Positions 31,750-43,780 of a DNA stretch of 64,000 nt are shown here, one piece after another. Each line of letters opens with the position of its first letter. Position 1 is the first letter of the stretch. Made by a program: the position numbers and the translations under genes. The notes below the pieces were generated by a model. That model was not told the DNA's origin. It saw only the letters and a program-made list of their open reading frames with translations, and searched no databases. This DNA is from Anthoceros angustus. Lineage: Eukaryota; Streptophyta; Anthocerotopsida; Anthocerotales; Anthocerotaceae. Location of the stretch: NCBI GenBank assembly GCA_010909165.1, contig MU008151.1:1054001-1118000 (forward strand), written 5' to 3'.

Positions 31750-32300
31750 ACTATGTACACCAATTCAATCTTGCAACTTAGGACACGGCATGAAGGGTGC
31801 ACATTCTCTTCTCTGACACAGTGTACGCCGCTGCCGTGGAGTGTGTAATCGCCACGAGACAACCACTTCTCCCACTTAATGTTGAGTTGCTCCAAGGGCA
31901 CCACTTGTTACACAAGAGGGTTTGTTTCAACCGTGTGCAACGCACAAGGTAAAACAATTGCCCCTCGCCTTCGATGTCGGCACAACAAACGATCACCAAC
32001 TTCTAGGAGGTCGGCCATGTCCGACACATCCTCCATAGCATCATCGTCAAGGCCATCAACGTAGTTTCCAAAGCCCTTGTTCCTCCCGAGTAGCAAACCG
32101 CGAAGGTATCCAGACTCAAAGATCCCGGCCTCTTCTCCGAGTACGGCCTTCCGTGGTTGTCCATGTGGCCTAATGGATACGAGTCTCCAGATCCTCGCAT
32201 GGGCGACCACAATAGAGAATGCCGATCAAGACAACAAGACGTATATGCCAACATGCGATTTTCGCTTGAGTTGGGTCCAGAAAAACCATATATGCTATGC
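31750..32300 (-). pseudogene. Unrecognised minus-strand coding fragments
   Basis: The minus frame at 31908-32210 reads FESGYLRGLLLGRNKGFGNY, then VDGLDDDAMEDVSDMADLLE. From about 31895 to 31740 another frame reads LEQLNIKWEKWLSRGDYTLH, then SGVHCVREENVHPSCRVLSC. They lie downstream of the 34.52-kb promoter on the same strand, in the position that the 1-666 fragment holds relative to the 2.52-kb promoter. I see no sequence similarity between the two coding fragments. Family unknown. Confidence 0.35.
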
Positions 32301-32399
32301 ATTTTTTTCGACCCAGGTATTGGGTCACAATTAAACGTAACGTCGCGGCCTCGTCTGGGGCCTCGACGCGCCCGCTTGATTTTTTTTTAGGGAGCAGCA

Positions 32400-34515
32400 G
32401 GTAGATTCTAGAGAGAGAATTGACCAAAGGTAATTATTTTTTACTGAATAAAGTAAAATTTATTACAATAGGGTAGAAAACATGCCATGTAAGGTAAATA
32501 TAATTCACCATCAATGTTGAAACCAGGGTAGTAAGGTAAAAAATGGGCCACTAAGTGAAAACCATGTAGATCTAAAGAAGCTCATAATAGAAATCCCACC
32601 AACATCAAGTAACCGGCAAAGAAACATTTCCAAATAATATTCATGCGGATCCGGGATATACAAATAACCAAAAAAGAAACTGTTCTTTGCAAAGTTTTTA
32701 GAATGGGATGAAATACAAATTAAAATAATGAAAAGTAACACGTAATAGATTGGTCCCGGACATCGGATCGAAAAGAACAAGCAGAATTATTGATAAAAAA
32801 GTTGATCGCTCAAATTGATTAGACAACTCAAGTTATGGCACGTACGAACTGGTTGATGGGGTATCTTAGCCTAAAGGCACAAAGAAAAATCCAAGGAACA
32901 TCATACAGTTGAACTAATGCACACAAAAAAACAAAGAGTGAAACAGTAACTCTAGAGAGCCATACCATAGACAAACAACAACAACAGAACACACGGACAT
33001 CACAAATGACAGGACAGATAAATAAAAGATATTTCACACTGAACTTTACAACCAGTGAACAAGACCCTTAACAAAAGAAATTTTGAACCTTCAAACACTG
33101 CAAAAAACATTCCAGACCAATAACAGATTGGAGTCCACTAACACAACTCACATCCTACTTGTTGCTCAAGACGCTTAAGGTCCAAAACTTATCAATTTGA
33201 ACTTGTAGACAAACACCAAACGGATCACAAATGATTAAACATGCAAACCGTAGTATAGAATCACGCATGACAACGGGTCAGCAAGATCCACACGTACACT
33301 CAACATGATTATCAAAGACCAAGAAGAAATTGGAAACATAGACACCTAAACTGTAGCATGCAAAAAGGACTTGAAAGAAAACACACACAACGGACAAGGG
33401 GAGCCACACATACACAAACCAAACAAGTTTATGATACCTGACATCAGTAATAAGCGTAAAGAAATTGACCTCCAATGGTCCAGGATGTAACAGTTTTAGT
33501 CTCCGGCCTGCAACCATACAAGGTATAAGCGAAAGGTTCATAATACAAGCACATGGGATGACAACGCAAGAGAGCAAAAAGGTAGCTCTACAACTAAATC
33601 ACAATACGCAATGTAAAAATGCAATGGATCGACAAACCAAACTTTCAATGTCAAGACGAGAAGAACGACATAAGATACATTTGCCAAACTTGCCAGGCTG
33701 AAATGGACTTTAATACTACACTTGAAACAATAGAGAAGCTGTAAGCAAAAAGCAACATACAACTAGCAACAAAGATTTCAAAGATGTACAAAGTCCCAAG
33801 ACTCTGCAAAACACAAAGCTTAAGAGATAAACAAAGAATCGAAGCAAAACATATCCATCAAAGGAAAACTCGAACCAAAGCAGTCTCGTAAAATAGAGAA
33901 CACTTTTGAGATAGAAGCGAAGCACACTTGGAGAACAGCAACATAGGAAAACACTATGAGCTTTCAAGACAGCCAAATACAAGAAAAGAGAGGAAACTCA
34001 AAACACCAGAAACCAACCACGCATCAATAGTGAAGGTCGACAAGCATATTGAAAGCACATGAAAACAAACAAGCTATGGGCTCGGGGTCGGCATTGCGCT
34101 AGAAGCGGCGGCCTTTAAGTGCTAGGGAAAAATTGCTTTCAAGTCCACCACAGACGAAGAGTAAACAATTGCGTGCAGGACCTTACGCGTAAATAACAAA
34201 GAAAGACAAGGCCTGCGAGTGCAGAGCAAAATAAAGAGAAAGACCTCGAAAAGAGCACACATATATGGTAAGAACAAGGAAAAGAGCAAAACACCAAAAG
34301 TTCACAAACACAAGCGGCACAAGCTAGATCGGGAGGACCAGACGCACAAAACCAGCCTCAAGCTCAAGCGCCCTAAACACAAATGATCGCCTGAGCACAA
34401 ATGATCGCCTGACCCACGGAGTAAGACAGAAACCTCAAAGCGACAACGAACGCAAGAGAACCTCGCACAACCAGAGCAGAAGCCGATAAGGGAAAAAGAC
34501 GTTGTAAGTAGAAGA
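32400..34515 (-). other. T/G-rich leader-like stretch, no gene recognised
   Basis: The plus strand is A/C-rich; the minus strand resembles a plant leader intron. Short hydrophobic minus-strand frames (for example 33278-33577 and 33716-33982) follow the composition. Its length and its place next to a TATA plus telobox match the 0.78-2.5 kb region. Confidence 0.4.
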
Positions 34516-34520
34516 GAGGG

Positions 34521-34544
34521 CTTTTATAGCCTATGAAACCCTAA
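34521..34544 (-). promoter_or_regulatory. TATA box with upstream telobox, minus strand (second copy)
   Basis: On the minus strand GCTATAAAAG (34521-34530) is a strong TATA box, and TTAGGGTTT (34536-34544) is a telobox just upstream. Spacing and neighbouring CTCTCTCTACCA sequence match the promoter at 2515-2538. Confidence 0.55.
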
Positions 34545-35195
34545 CCTCTCTCACTGTCGGCGCCGACAACCTCTCTCTACCAGACTCACTTCAAATTTAC
34601 CAAACCTACGGTCCGAGGCCAATTTCTGAACCTACCTGCCATCGGGATTGGTGAGTGCCGGCCGCCGCCAAACCCAACCCTAATTTGAATTCACCTAACC
34701 TAAATACCGAACCACCAACAGCTGGAGCGTGAGCCAAAGCGGGCAACCAATAACAGATTGACACGCAGGCAAATCGCTGGAAGCCTCTCGAATAGTCTAC
34801 CTTCTCTTACTTAAGTCCTCTCCTCAGCTGTAGCTCCTTTCCCAAGTGACTCTGCTTCGCGCTCACATCGCCCACCTGCAGCCGGTCAGCGATCGCCATG
34901 GTTTTGGTTTTGTGGGGTGTTGCTCGTTAGGGGTTGGTGGAACAGATGCTTGGCACCCTAGTTCCCTTGTGCTCCTCGAACGCTACCTCCGGGACGTAAA
35001 CCACCGGTAAGTAGTTTGTCTTCACTTCATTTCATGCCGCTAAGGTCTTCGAGTGCAAGCAATTACAATCAGCCGGCTTGGTATGTTAGAGCTCACGAAT
35101 CAAGATTTGGTCCTTTTCTGGTGGGTCTTGCATCGAATCGTACTGTGTTTCTTACGCTACATACTCATCCATCCGATGTCTCTGGCGCTTTACAG

Positions 35196-35595
35196 TCGTG
35201 AAGAGACGCTCAAGGCACCCCACCATTTTGAACTGGCGTAAGTTTCTTGCTCCCTTGTTGGCCTCTGCTTTCACGTTGGTCGTGCTGGTTTAGGCTTCTC
35301 TTGTAGTTTGGCGTCCTCTCTGTCCTCAGTTTTAAACGTCTGCAGTCTAGGCTGGAATGAAAAAGGGTCTTCTTCCATCGTACTGTCCCTGTCAACATTT
35401 GTACGTTTTCAGACTCATCTTGACTGATGTTATCGCTTACGCAGATTTTGCGAAGAGACGCTAGAAAGCACCCCACCTACGCGTAAGTTGCTTGCTTGTA
35501 AGTTTCTTTCTTGCTCTTGTTGGCCTGATCTTCCTACGTTCGTGGTGCTGGTTAAGGCTTGCTTGTAGTGTGGCGTTTAGGCTTGTTGTAGTGTG
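35196..35595 (+). repeat. Tandemly duplicated exon with its splice donor
   Basis: GAAGAGACGCT(C)AAGGCACCCCACC lies after an acceptor (TTTACAG at 35189-35195; CTTACGCAG ending 35444) and before GTAAGTT (35238) or GTAAGTTG (35483). The following intron sequence is also duplicated (TTGCTC, TTGTTGGCCT, GTGCTGGTTNAGGCTT, TTGTAGTNTGGCG). Copy length is about 145 bp at an offset of about 250. The gene it belonged to is not identified. Confidence 0.55.
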
Positions 35596-35744
35596 GCTTC
35601 TACAATCTTGATGATTAGAAAAGAAACCTATGACCAGATCCGCTTTCCGGAAAATAGTAGCCTGTGGTGTAGAGGGGATCCAGTGAGATGTTGCGCTACC
35701 GCGATTGCCAAGCCGAAATCGCACTAGCCGGCAGGAGCGGATTA

Positions 35745-36593
35745 CCTCCACAGGCGTTCGGCGAGGTCCACAAATTTGATGGCACTCAAATCGCCAAGGA
35801 CGCCAAGACGCTCAAATGTTGTTGAGCTTAAGTCCGTAACTTGAAGGCCCCGAGATGCGTAATCGAGTAAGAGATTGTTCACACCGACGAACGAAATTGA
35901 TTGTTTGGTTCGTGCAAATGGAAGAGGAGAAGTGGGTCCGGAGGAGATGGGTACCGTGAAGGAGGTGATGGCGCAGGAATCGCCAGCCGTAAAGTTCCGC
36001 CACATCAGACCAGCCGAGTGTGCGAAGTGAAGTTCACGCCGCTAGGCGTGACGGACCAAGCTTGTTGTTTTCAAGACGAGCTCGCAGCCGCCTGTGGCAA
36101 TCAAGTCGTGATGGCTCGCCGATTGTTGTTTCAGCGAGCCTCTCGCAAGAACGGGCGTGAAAAGAGAAGGTGGATAGCGCCGCTAAGCGATTGTTGGACA
36201 AATCGGCGTAGTTGAGTTCACTTCTGCGTAATCGAGCATGGCCCCGTGAGTTTGTTGTCGCTCGTAATGATAAAGTTTGTGGATCGCCACGATGTCGAGG
36301 AATGGGACCGCCGAGCTGGTTGTGTTGAGTCCGTGGAGAATCGCCTCGAGCCGATCGGGATGGGGCCTGTGAACCGATTCGATGCAGTCAAGGTAGTAGA
36401 GCAGAGGGATTTGCGAAACTTTGGGAATCGTCGCCAATGCATTCACCGAGGTTGATGTAGCCAAGACCGGGCCGCCCGATTGCGGTGCACCGGGTGAGGT
36501 GGTTGTCGGTATGTCAATGAATTGGGTGTTGTAGATCCGGAACACCCATGCACGGACCGCGACATGGGAGTATGTATGTCTTGATGAAGCCAT
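35745..36593 (-). pseudogene. Leucine-rich repeat (LRR) protein remnant
   Basis: Starting from ATG 36593 (MASSRHTYSHVAVRAWVF), plant LRR hallmarks follow in changing frames: SNRFTGPIPIGS, TSDNKLTGP, YADLSNNRLAALS (about 36187-36210), RARLENNKLGPSRLAA (about 36050-36090), and LQVTDLSSTTFERLGVLGD, then SAIKFVDLAER (to about 35755). The pattern LxxLxLxxNxxxGxIP is that of extracellular LRRs in plant receptor-like proteins and kinases. A TATA box lies 80 bp upstream of the ATG at 36672-36680, so the promoter and N-terminus may be original. I see no signal peptide, membrane helix or kinase domain. At least four frame changes in 850 bp show decay. About five to seven repeats are traceable. Confidence 0.7.
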
Positions 36594-36671
36594 GCCCTTC
36601 CTTCCATAACCAAGAAGCCCGAAAGAAAACGAGCTGGCTAAGTGTCTTTACTTTGACTAACTTGAAACGGC

Positions 36672-36680
36672 ATTATATAG
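36672..36680 (-). promoter_or_regulatory. TATA box of the LRR remnant
   Basis: CCTATATAATG on the minus strand, about 80 bp upstream of the ATG at 36593. Confidence 0.5.
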
Positions 36681-37175
36681 GTCGCTTGAAAGACACGAAG
36701 ACCAAAGAGTCGACCAAAGTGTAACAACTCCATCGCCAAGGTACCATAGCATCCAAGTGTTATCTTTTCTCCTTAGGTGGCCTCAAACAGTTCGTGGTCG
36801 AGGTTTGGTTTATGATGCGGTTCGCTAGCTTTCGTCATTGTTTAAAACCTTTGCGCTTACATTCTTAAAGTAGTTTTTATCCTCACATCCATAAGTTTAA
36901 AGTCGCCAAGATGCCCAGACGATGTCGAAATCTAACAACAAGTTATCGATTGTTTCTATGTACGGCTCGGGCCCCCGAAGAGCCCGCCGATAATCGCTTG
37001 CGTTCTAGGCATTCAAAACGTCTGACTTTTCTATCAGAGAGAAGTGACCGACAAGAATAAAGTAGCCGCAAAACATTATAGCTTTCACCCCGACGATGTA
37101 AGGCAACGCAGTACCTTACAAGTTTTCTTGCATCAAGGTTGCAACAGTTTCCAACATTTTCCAACGCGTTTGTAG

Positions 37176-37331
37176 GTTTCAGAGAGCCAAAAGGAGTTAT
37201 TCGCACTCTTTGAGGTTAGTGCATGAAATGAAAATGAATTTGGATTCTAATTTAAGACATGTTCGCTCAGAAATATTCTCGTATGGATGAAATCGATAAT
37301 TTTTCCATCCACGCCTGTGGAAGATAATTAG
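37176..37331 (+). pseudogene. 3' end of the 4.36-5.83 kb gene, second copy
   Basis: The 39-nt microexon 37176-37214 (VSESQKELFALFE) follows GCGTTTGTAG and precedes GTTAGT. The last exon starts after GTTCGCTCAG at 37271 (KYSRMDEI), has lost about 75 bp compared with copy 1, and ends PSTPVEDN-stop at 37331. The deletion puts start and end of this exon in different frames. Upstream exons are not recognisable here. Confidence 0.6.
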
Positions 37332-37489
37332 AAAGTTGTAGTAAATAGTTAAGAGTATCCAAGTGAATTGTGAAAACTGCTATTACGTTAAAACCAAGCA
37401 TATAGAAATGTAAAGGTGCTTTCATCGAGAAAGAGGAAAAGAATTATAAGCCTAATTCCAAGCAACAACCGAAGAGATTTCGAATGCAT

Positions 37490-37675
37490 CTCTGCCCCGC
37501 CTCCCGCCTTGGCAGGCAGGCACAAGTGAGAAGGTTCGCCCTGCCCCGCCCCTTATGCTGTGACTTCTACTCCGGACGTTGTCGGGATAAGACGGTTTGG
37601 AACGTCCCAGCCTCTGCTCACTAACGGCCTCGACTGCTTTCTACTGTGACGCCCATGCTTGTCTGCTCCCTCAAT
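37490..37675 (+). other. GC-rich flank shared with 5.99-6.13 kb
   Basis: CCCCGCCTCCCGCC, GGAACGTCC, GTGACGCCC and GTCTGCTCCCT occur in the same order as in the first copy (CCCGCCTCCCGCC, AGAACGCCC, GTGACGCCT, GTCTGCTCCCT). Confidence 0.45.
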
Positions 37676-37794
37676 ACTTGTTCACCTCTCTGCTCACCCT
37701 CGCTTCTCCTAATCAGCCAAGCTCCTATGGACAAGATGCTCTCCACTTCCATCAGACGACAAGCAGAAACAGACCGGGCCGAGATGTTCTCTCT

Positions 37795-38170
37795 AAGTAA
37801 GTGACAACATCGTAGGCGTGCAGCATCGCAATGAGGAGATATCTTGAGAGGATCAAGCAGCCTGCATCAATGCCCTTTTCAAGATTGCACTGCCTGGCTA
37901 CATGTTCGCTTTTGCCATGCCCAATCGCCAAAATGACCATAGCATCTGCAACCACCAACCAAGCTTAGGTTAATCTGCAACAAAGTAAGAAGGCCTACAT
38001 GCTTTAAATTGACTAGTTTGCCCCATCCGGACTAACACTAATGTTCCTTTTGTGGCACCGAAACCTGCATCGAAGCATCCAATCGCTAATGCAACATGAG
38101 GCAAGAAGGTCGCATAAAAAGGTATCGTGGACCATATCATCACCTGATGTAGAAGTGATAGTATTTGTCG
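37795..38170 (-). other. Two candidate minus-strand exons, unknown product
   Basis: The first (about 38170-38010) reads IPFYATFLPHVALAIGCFDA, then GFGATKGTLVLVRMGQ. After an intron-like stretch ending GGTTGCAG, the second (37945-37795) reads AMVILAIGHGKSEHVARQCN, then SRYLLIAMLHAYDVVTYLER. Both are hydrophobic in part, as in a membrane protein. I do not recognise the family. Confidence 0.3.
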
Positions 38171-38199
38171 ATGTTTGTAGACTCGGCTTTGCCTTGACA

Positions 38200-38949
38200 C
38201 CGTTTAGAGCTCGCCTCAAAGGCTACACTTATCCCACGGTCGTTGAACACGAGGTTCGATCCCAAGAGATTTGGTTCGGATTGCTACAGTCGCTCCTCAC
38301 TCTCTCACTCTCATCACCCGCCTCGCCTACTTGTCCTCGGCAACAAACCGTGTGGTGCGGTTCTGGGTTATCTCGCCCACGCCTCCACGCCTGTGATTCC
38401 TCTCCACCCCAACACTCTCCTATGCCAATTACAACGATCAATTCATCTACAACGACACACCATAGCCAACCTCTTCACCATTCTCAAAAGAAACATAGCT
38501 CACAAATCATCACATACAAACTCACTCATTCGATCCCAAATCTAACTCTCAACGCTCGCTAGCGCACGCCTCCCTTGCAAACGCCTGGGTGACGACTATG
38601 GTATTTCTCTCGGCCGATCACGTACGAACACCGACGCGGCGTAGTCGAGCGCTACCACCGCAGAGGCCAACCCAACAAAGAACACAAAGCACATCCAACA
38701 ACAATCTTTCACGAGAGGAGGACTCTGCTGAGCGAACCCACCGCGAGGGGCCTCCGACCGAACCCCACCCTTCTCGCCTCGCTTGGACGATCACAATCGA
38801 CGCACACAAAGGGATGCGCCAAGAGACGAAGAATGCATGACAAAGCAAGGTCTGTGTTTATTCATTCTTCCACCCTCCCTTTTATAGGTGGGGAGTCGAT
38901 CGCCACTCTAGTTTAATGCTAGGGCGACTTGCCAAGTCCAACAATAGGA
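38200..38949. other. No gene recognised
   Basis: The plus-strand frame 38041-38562 (173 codons) overlaps the candidate exons above and becomes Ser/Thr/His-rich. I see no domain. On the minus strand 38880-38890 holds a TATA-like CTATAAAAGG. Confidence 0.35.
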
Positions 38950-39776
38950 TCCTTGTCGCCCCTTGCAGTCATCCTCTCGCCTTGGTCCACCACCTTGACC
39001 GTAATATCCTATGTCTACCGCCGCCACTCTTAAATACTCACACTTCCCAAGGTGTGCACCACTTGGGACAAAACGTCCCTAGAAAAGGTCCCACTGACAT
39101 CCCACGTCACGCTTCTTGTTCGCCTCGCAGCCTTCAATGTCTTCCCTTCGATGGGTCGCGGCCTTGCCTCCTCCAGGAGTCTTCACCAGACTCCCTCGGT
39201 AGCCGCCACGCCCCCCTCGGTGGTAGGTCCTCCACTGGTAGGAGGTTCCATTCCTCCCCACTGCTGTCCTCGTAGGTTCCTCCCCATCGTCTTCTTGGTA
39301 GGCGGTCTGCCCCCTACCACTGCTCGATCTCGCTATGGGGGTTCCTTCCTCACACTGGTTTCAGACCGGAGGTACCCTCCGGGGTCACCTCCTCCTCATC
39401 AGCAGTTCCTACCTGAGTAGGAACCTTGGTAGGTACCACCCTACCATCAATCTCCTCCTCCCCTTGATGATAGCTCCACCGCCCCTGGAGGTCCCATCGC
39501 CGAGGTGCTTCTTGACTTGTTTGTTTGGCTATGTCCGCTTTTCCTTGTACCAATCAAAGTTTCAAATTTCCGTGGCCATTCCACTTGGTGTCGTAATGAG
39601 GTCTGCTTTCTTCGCCTTCCTCACCGTAGGCTTCCTCAATCGCCTAGGAGGTTGTTGTATAGGTCGCCACCCTACCACTCTCCTTCTTTGTGCGCCCATG
39701 ATGCGGACCCTTAGTGGGATGACGACTCGTCCCACCCGGCCCGATTTGTCACTCCTACCAATGCGGCCTTTCTCCA

Positions 39777-41216
39777 CTACCGCCCTCCAACCTGTGGCAA
39801 GTCTCCCAATCTCCTTATCTTCTCCATGGCTTCCATCGCCATGCGTTTCACTATGGCGCAGCCTACCGCTCCTCGAATGACCAAGACCTCCAAAGATCCA
39901 TTAAAACTTCCTTCCGCAGTTCCTTGCCTCCGCCTCATAGGCGTGGTAAGGTCGTCCCTTCTGCGTTGCTCCAAAAGTTCTCTCGTAATGAAGCTCCTCT
40001 TTGTGACCCTTGGTCACATTGTCCCATCCTTGTCGCCTTCACCAAGTCGTCGATTTTCCCTTGTAATGCTCCTTCCGTTGCTCCATGGCAACTAACTTCT
40101 TTCGTAGGAGGTCCTTCTCGCCTTCAAGGTCCCGGCCTTGTTAGCCGAGATGCCGCCTCCTCCTGCTCGAATGCCTCCTACCCTTGCTAGCTTCCAATTT
40201 CTTCCGCCTCCTTCCCGGCTTTCCAACTCTCACCCTCTTGGCTGATTTTGCCTCCGTAAGACCGGTCAATCATTTCCCACACATTCACCAACTTGGTCAT
40301 CCCGTCGCTCTTTGGCCGATCTAGCACGGAGTGTTGCTTCTGAGGTGGTTTCGAGCTCCTCTCAATTTCTTCTGGCCTCCTCCTCAGAGGTCTCAAGTTC
40401 AAACGGCCACCTCCGACATTGTCCACTAGGGCGTCCATAGATCCCGCGCCCACTTCCTCACCAAGAACTCCGTAGGATGCCTAGCTCAAACACTTCCTAC
40501 CTCCTCCTGCTGGTGCGAGGTCACCAACGCCTCGGCTCTTCCCACACCTCCAGCAAGTCCACACGTTACCTCTTGGTAGGAGGTAAAGCTCACCGTAGGT
40601 CCTCCATCCTCCTGGTCCCACCAGGGGGTCTCTCCTACACCGGTGTTGTTGGCCTACCAATCCTCAACCTCCGTAGGTGGTCTCGTATCCTTTCCTCCTT
40701 CCTCCGTAGGAGGTCTTCTATGGCCTTCTTCTTGTTGGGTCTCGATCCCGAGGCCTCATGGTTCGGGGCGTGGCGGCCTCTTGCCCAGGGCCTCCGCCTC
40801 TGCTCTTCATCCTCTCGGGCTGGATGGCCCCCTTCCACTACCCTCACCGTAGTAGCTTCTATCTTGGCTTCTTCCACCGAAGAACCTCCTCCTCCGATAT
40901 AGGTGTACGAGGAAGGTAGAGACAAACCGATTCTTGCCCTCCATCCATCACCAAATGGTTCGTGCGCAATCACTGCTCATACGTAATGGTGGCCCAATCC
41001 ACCAACTTCCCTCGACATCTCATATATCATCATTAAATGGGAATTTCCTGTGCACGCCTTCCGCCACACGTTAGTCCCAGCCATATCTTGGCGAATAAAT
41101 TCCACTTCCGCCTCCTTGAACAAAGAGATCCTCCACCATTGCCTTGCGACCATACTTCCTCCTTCGAGGAACATACCCATAACCTCCTCCGGATCCGATT
41201 CTTGAGAATCAATCAC
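39777..41216 (-). pseudogene. Gag-like coding of element C
   Basis: From high to low coordinates: WRISLFKEAEVEFIRQDMAG, then TNVWRKACTGNSHLMMIYEM (41216-40977); KKKAIEDLLRRKEERIRDHL (about 40.7 kb, coiled coil); SDGMTKLVNVWEMIDRSYGG (about 40.27 kb); and VKRMAMEAMEKIRRLGDLPQ, then VGG, at 39.86-39.78 kb. The last corresponds in position to the FAYYRAELLKRLEVFATL block of element A. Stops between the frames show decay. It is most likely the structural polyprotein of a gypsy-type element; lineage unknown. Confidence 0.45.
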
Positions 41217-42130
41217 GAATGATCCCTCCCTTGTGGGCTTCCTAGATCAACACGATCCCGGAAATGTCGTACCTTCCACATCCTGTGATGACTTTGACCG
41301 TCGCATCCTCCGAACCGTCCGCCTTGGTCACTCTCATTCGTCAAGACACTCGAACCAAGGGCTCGCAAAGTGCCACCTGTACCAAGCAGCCCATTCCATC
41401 TTCATCTCAGATAGCGAACGCCTCAAATCTCGAGGTGAAATTTGGAGCGCCTACACTAACTCGAATTGGGTGTTTCTTACCTTTCCCTTGGTGGGCGGTG
41501 GCGTGGAGGTTTCCCGTGGACTGCTCCCCGTCCTCACTATCTTACCATCCGCAGTGGGAGCACACACAAGGATAGCAGGATTGAGATTGGAGAGTAATCT
41601 ATCGTGCTAAGAGAGTGGAGAGCAAAGAGGTGGTGGTTTGGCAGCAGGGAAAACTTCCTGCCTCAACCCCGGCCTCACACAACCGAAGAGGTGGCCTTGG
41701 CCCCTTCAATCTCCCTCCAGCTTTTCCACCTTGCCCCACGCCTCGAAGCTCTTCCCCTCGCGCCTCCAACATCGCCTCCGCCGAGCACTCCACTTCGCCC
41801 CTGCGGACCCCCTCCAGACTCCTCTTCAAGAATAGCCAGCGGGCGGCGCTGCCCCGACGCCTTCGCGCTACGCCGCCTCGCAGCGCCTCCTGTCGCCCGG
41901 TTGCGCCCTCCCGCCACGCTGTAATCGATCAAGACGCCGCCTGCCGCCTTCGAGCGCAACTCCTTTCTCGCTTTGGCCGCCATCCGCTGTGTCACCAAAA
42001 CGCCTGCTCAAACCCTCAACTGTGATTTGCAGTACATGCAACCGCTTTAATGGCGCCTCCTCGATGGTCGCCATATGTCCGTTCAAAACCCTCAGCTATT
42101 TTCCATTTACAACTTAACTAGCCCTTTTGG

Positions 42131-42140
42131 CATATATAGC
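42131..42140 (-). promoter_or_regulatory. TATA box of element C
   Basis: GGCTATATATGCC on the minus strand, preceded by TTCCTTGGCCTTG and TTCCTTGGACCATGG. Compare GGGCTATATATACATG at 16518. Confidence 0.5.
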
Positions 42141-42699
42141 CATGCGTAACCTAAATAATCAAGGCCAAGGAACTTCCTATCCCCGAATATTCCTACTCCC
42201 CATGGTCCAAGGAATTATCATGCCCTATGTATACCTATCTACCCATGCTTCCTACCGTGTTGAACCTTCTACGAGTCTTCACTTAAGCCCCGAACTCCCT
42301 GGACGTCCGAATCTACTTCCCACATGTCTCTATCGCCTACCTACTTCCATCGCCCATGACCATGGCTGTGGCGCGACTACCGATGGCCACCGGCAGACAA
42401 TCCCAAGTTGTAGTAAGGAGTCTGCCCGAGAGAATGAAAAGCTTCGTCACGCTGTTCGACCGATCCTTACCTTGCGTCCACCTCAACTTTAACATACGCA
42501 ATCGCGCTTTGCGCCTAACTACTCAATATTCACCGAACAGCCCGGGCCAGGCCAAACGCTTAAGGACCCGCTTAAGGGCCCCAGATCGCTTCCGCACGCC
42601 ACTCCCCTCAAGTCCGCTCTCTCACCTCACCACGCCATCAACCTTGGAAAAGAACGCAAGTGGCTACACAGCCCCGACCTCCTAACCAGCCTCCGTCTC

Positions 42700-43400
42700 G
42701 GCTCAGACGCCTCCCGAGTTCCTCCGCTCACACGCTCGTCCGCCTGACGGCACCGCCTGACGAACACGGGTCCCGCCGCCTCCCCGCACACACCACCACA
42801 CGCTAGGGTCCGCTACCGTGACCTTGATCCTCTCCCGAGCCGCTGCGCCGGACTCGTGACTCACGCTAGAGAAGACACACAAAGGTCTCGCAAGAAACGC
42901 GATCAACACCAAGAGAAGATGATTTATTCAGTGTACCTCTTATACTACGCCCAAGTCGGCCTTTATTACACTATTCGATGGTGGCGCCAAGACGCCTAAT
43001 CGCCGCCTACCATCCTATTCCTCCTCCTATCTCCTTCGCTTCATGGGCCTGGAAGGTCCCGGTTCCTGGATTGGTGGTCCAATCTCCGTCTCGAGCTTGC
43101 GCACCTAATCGGATGATCCGCGAGGCGGACCCTTCCTCTTCCCGAACTCAGAAAGGCGGCCCGACGACCGCCACACACAACGCTGCCCCCTGCCCCCAAG
43201 GGGTCCCTCCCAGGGGGCCACCGACCGTCGCCTCCCCAGCCAGAAGCCTGAGGGACCTCCTTGCTTCCCGAGTCCTGGAGGTCCGGCCTCGACCCCGAGT
43301 CCGAACTGAGTCTCGCTTATTCCCGAGTCCGGCCGGGTCCGGCTCATCTCGGGGTTCGACCTCGTGGTCCGACCATTACCGGGTCCGTCCCTGACTCACC
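42700..43400 (-). repeat. LTR-like 3' end of element B
   Basis: Collinear with 17.7-18.1 kb (CACACGCTAGGGTCCGCTA, CGTGACCTTGAT, GATCAACACCAAGAGAAGA, GTCGGCCTTTATTACAC, CTAATCGCCGCC). GAATAGTGTAATAAAGGCCG on the minus strand also matches GAATAGTAAAATAAAGGCGG at about 50.5 kb, supporting an LTR pair for B. Confidence 0.6.
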
Positions 43401-43780
43401 GCTAGGTCCTCATCCTTCCCCACCGACCTGTCTTGGGTCGGGTTCCTCCTTCCGCCTTCTGTGGCCGCCTATCCTCCCGGAAAGTGTGCGTGGACTTACC
43501 CCGAGATCTGCTGGCCGGCCCCGCCTCCTCGAGGCTCTTCTCCCCGCACGCTGCCTCCAAACAGGGCCACTAGGGTCCCCTGGCCCCCATGCCCTTCATC
43601 CCCTTCTCCTTCCTTCCGGGTCCGAACTTATTCAGTCCGGTCCCCAAGCTCCGGACCCCTGTCTGCGGACCTCTTCTGCTGGGTCCTCATCCCTTCCACA
43701 GACCCTTGTCTTGGGTGGGTTGGCTTCCTCCTTCCGCCCCTTCGGGCCCCGCCTCTATCCTCCGGCGGGTTGCGGTGGAC

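Larger units (their letters stand above)
38950..42530 (-). mobile_element. LTR-retrotransposon relic C, minus strand
   Basis: On the minus strand CCTTGG motifs (42.15-42.5 kb) and a TATA box (42131-42140) are followed by a basic 5' part (41.6-42.0 kb) and gag-like coding (41.22-39.5 kb). The order matches the plus-strand unit at 46.1-48.9 kb. It directly abuts element B at about 42.53 kb. No polymerase and no clear 3' LTR are seen. The block is rich in GGTAGGAGGT and its variants. Confidence 0.45.

Noticed and set aside
38253-38263. GGTTCGATCCC, like the B box or T-loop of a tRNA
   Set aside because: No A box, cloverleaf or acceptor stem can be drawn around it. GGATCGAATCC in the LTRs (near 10110 and 13810) is likewise only a partial B box.
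38041-38562. 173-codon plus-strand frame
   Set aside because: The second half is Ser/Thr/His-rich low complexity, and the first half lies opposite better minus-strand exon candidates.
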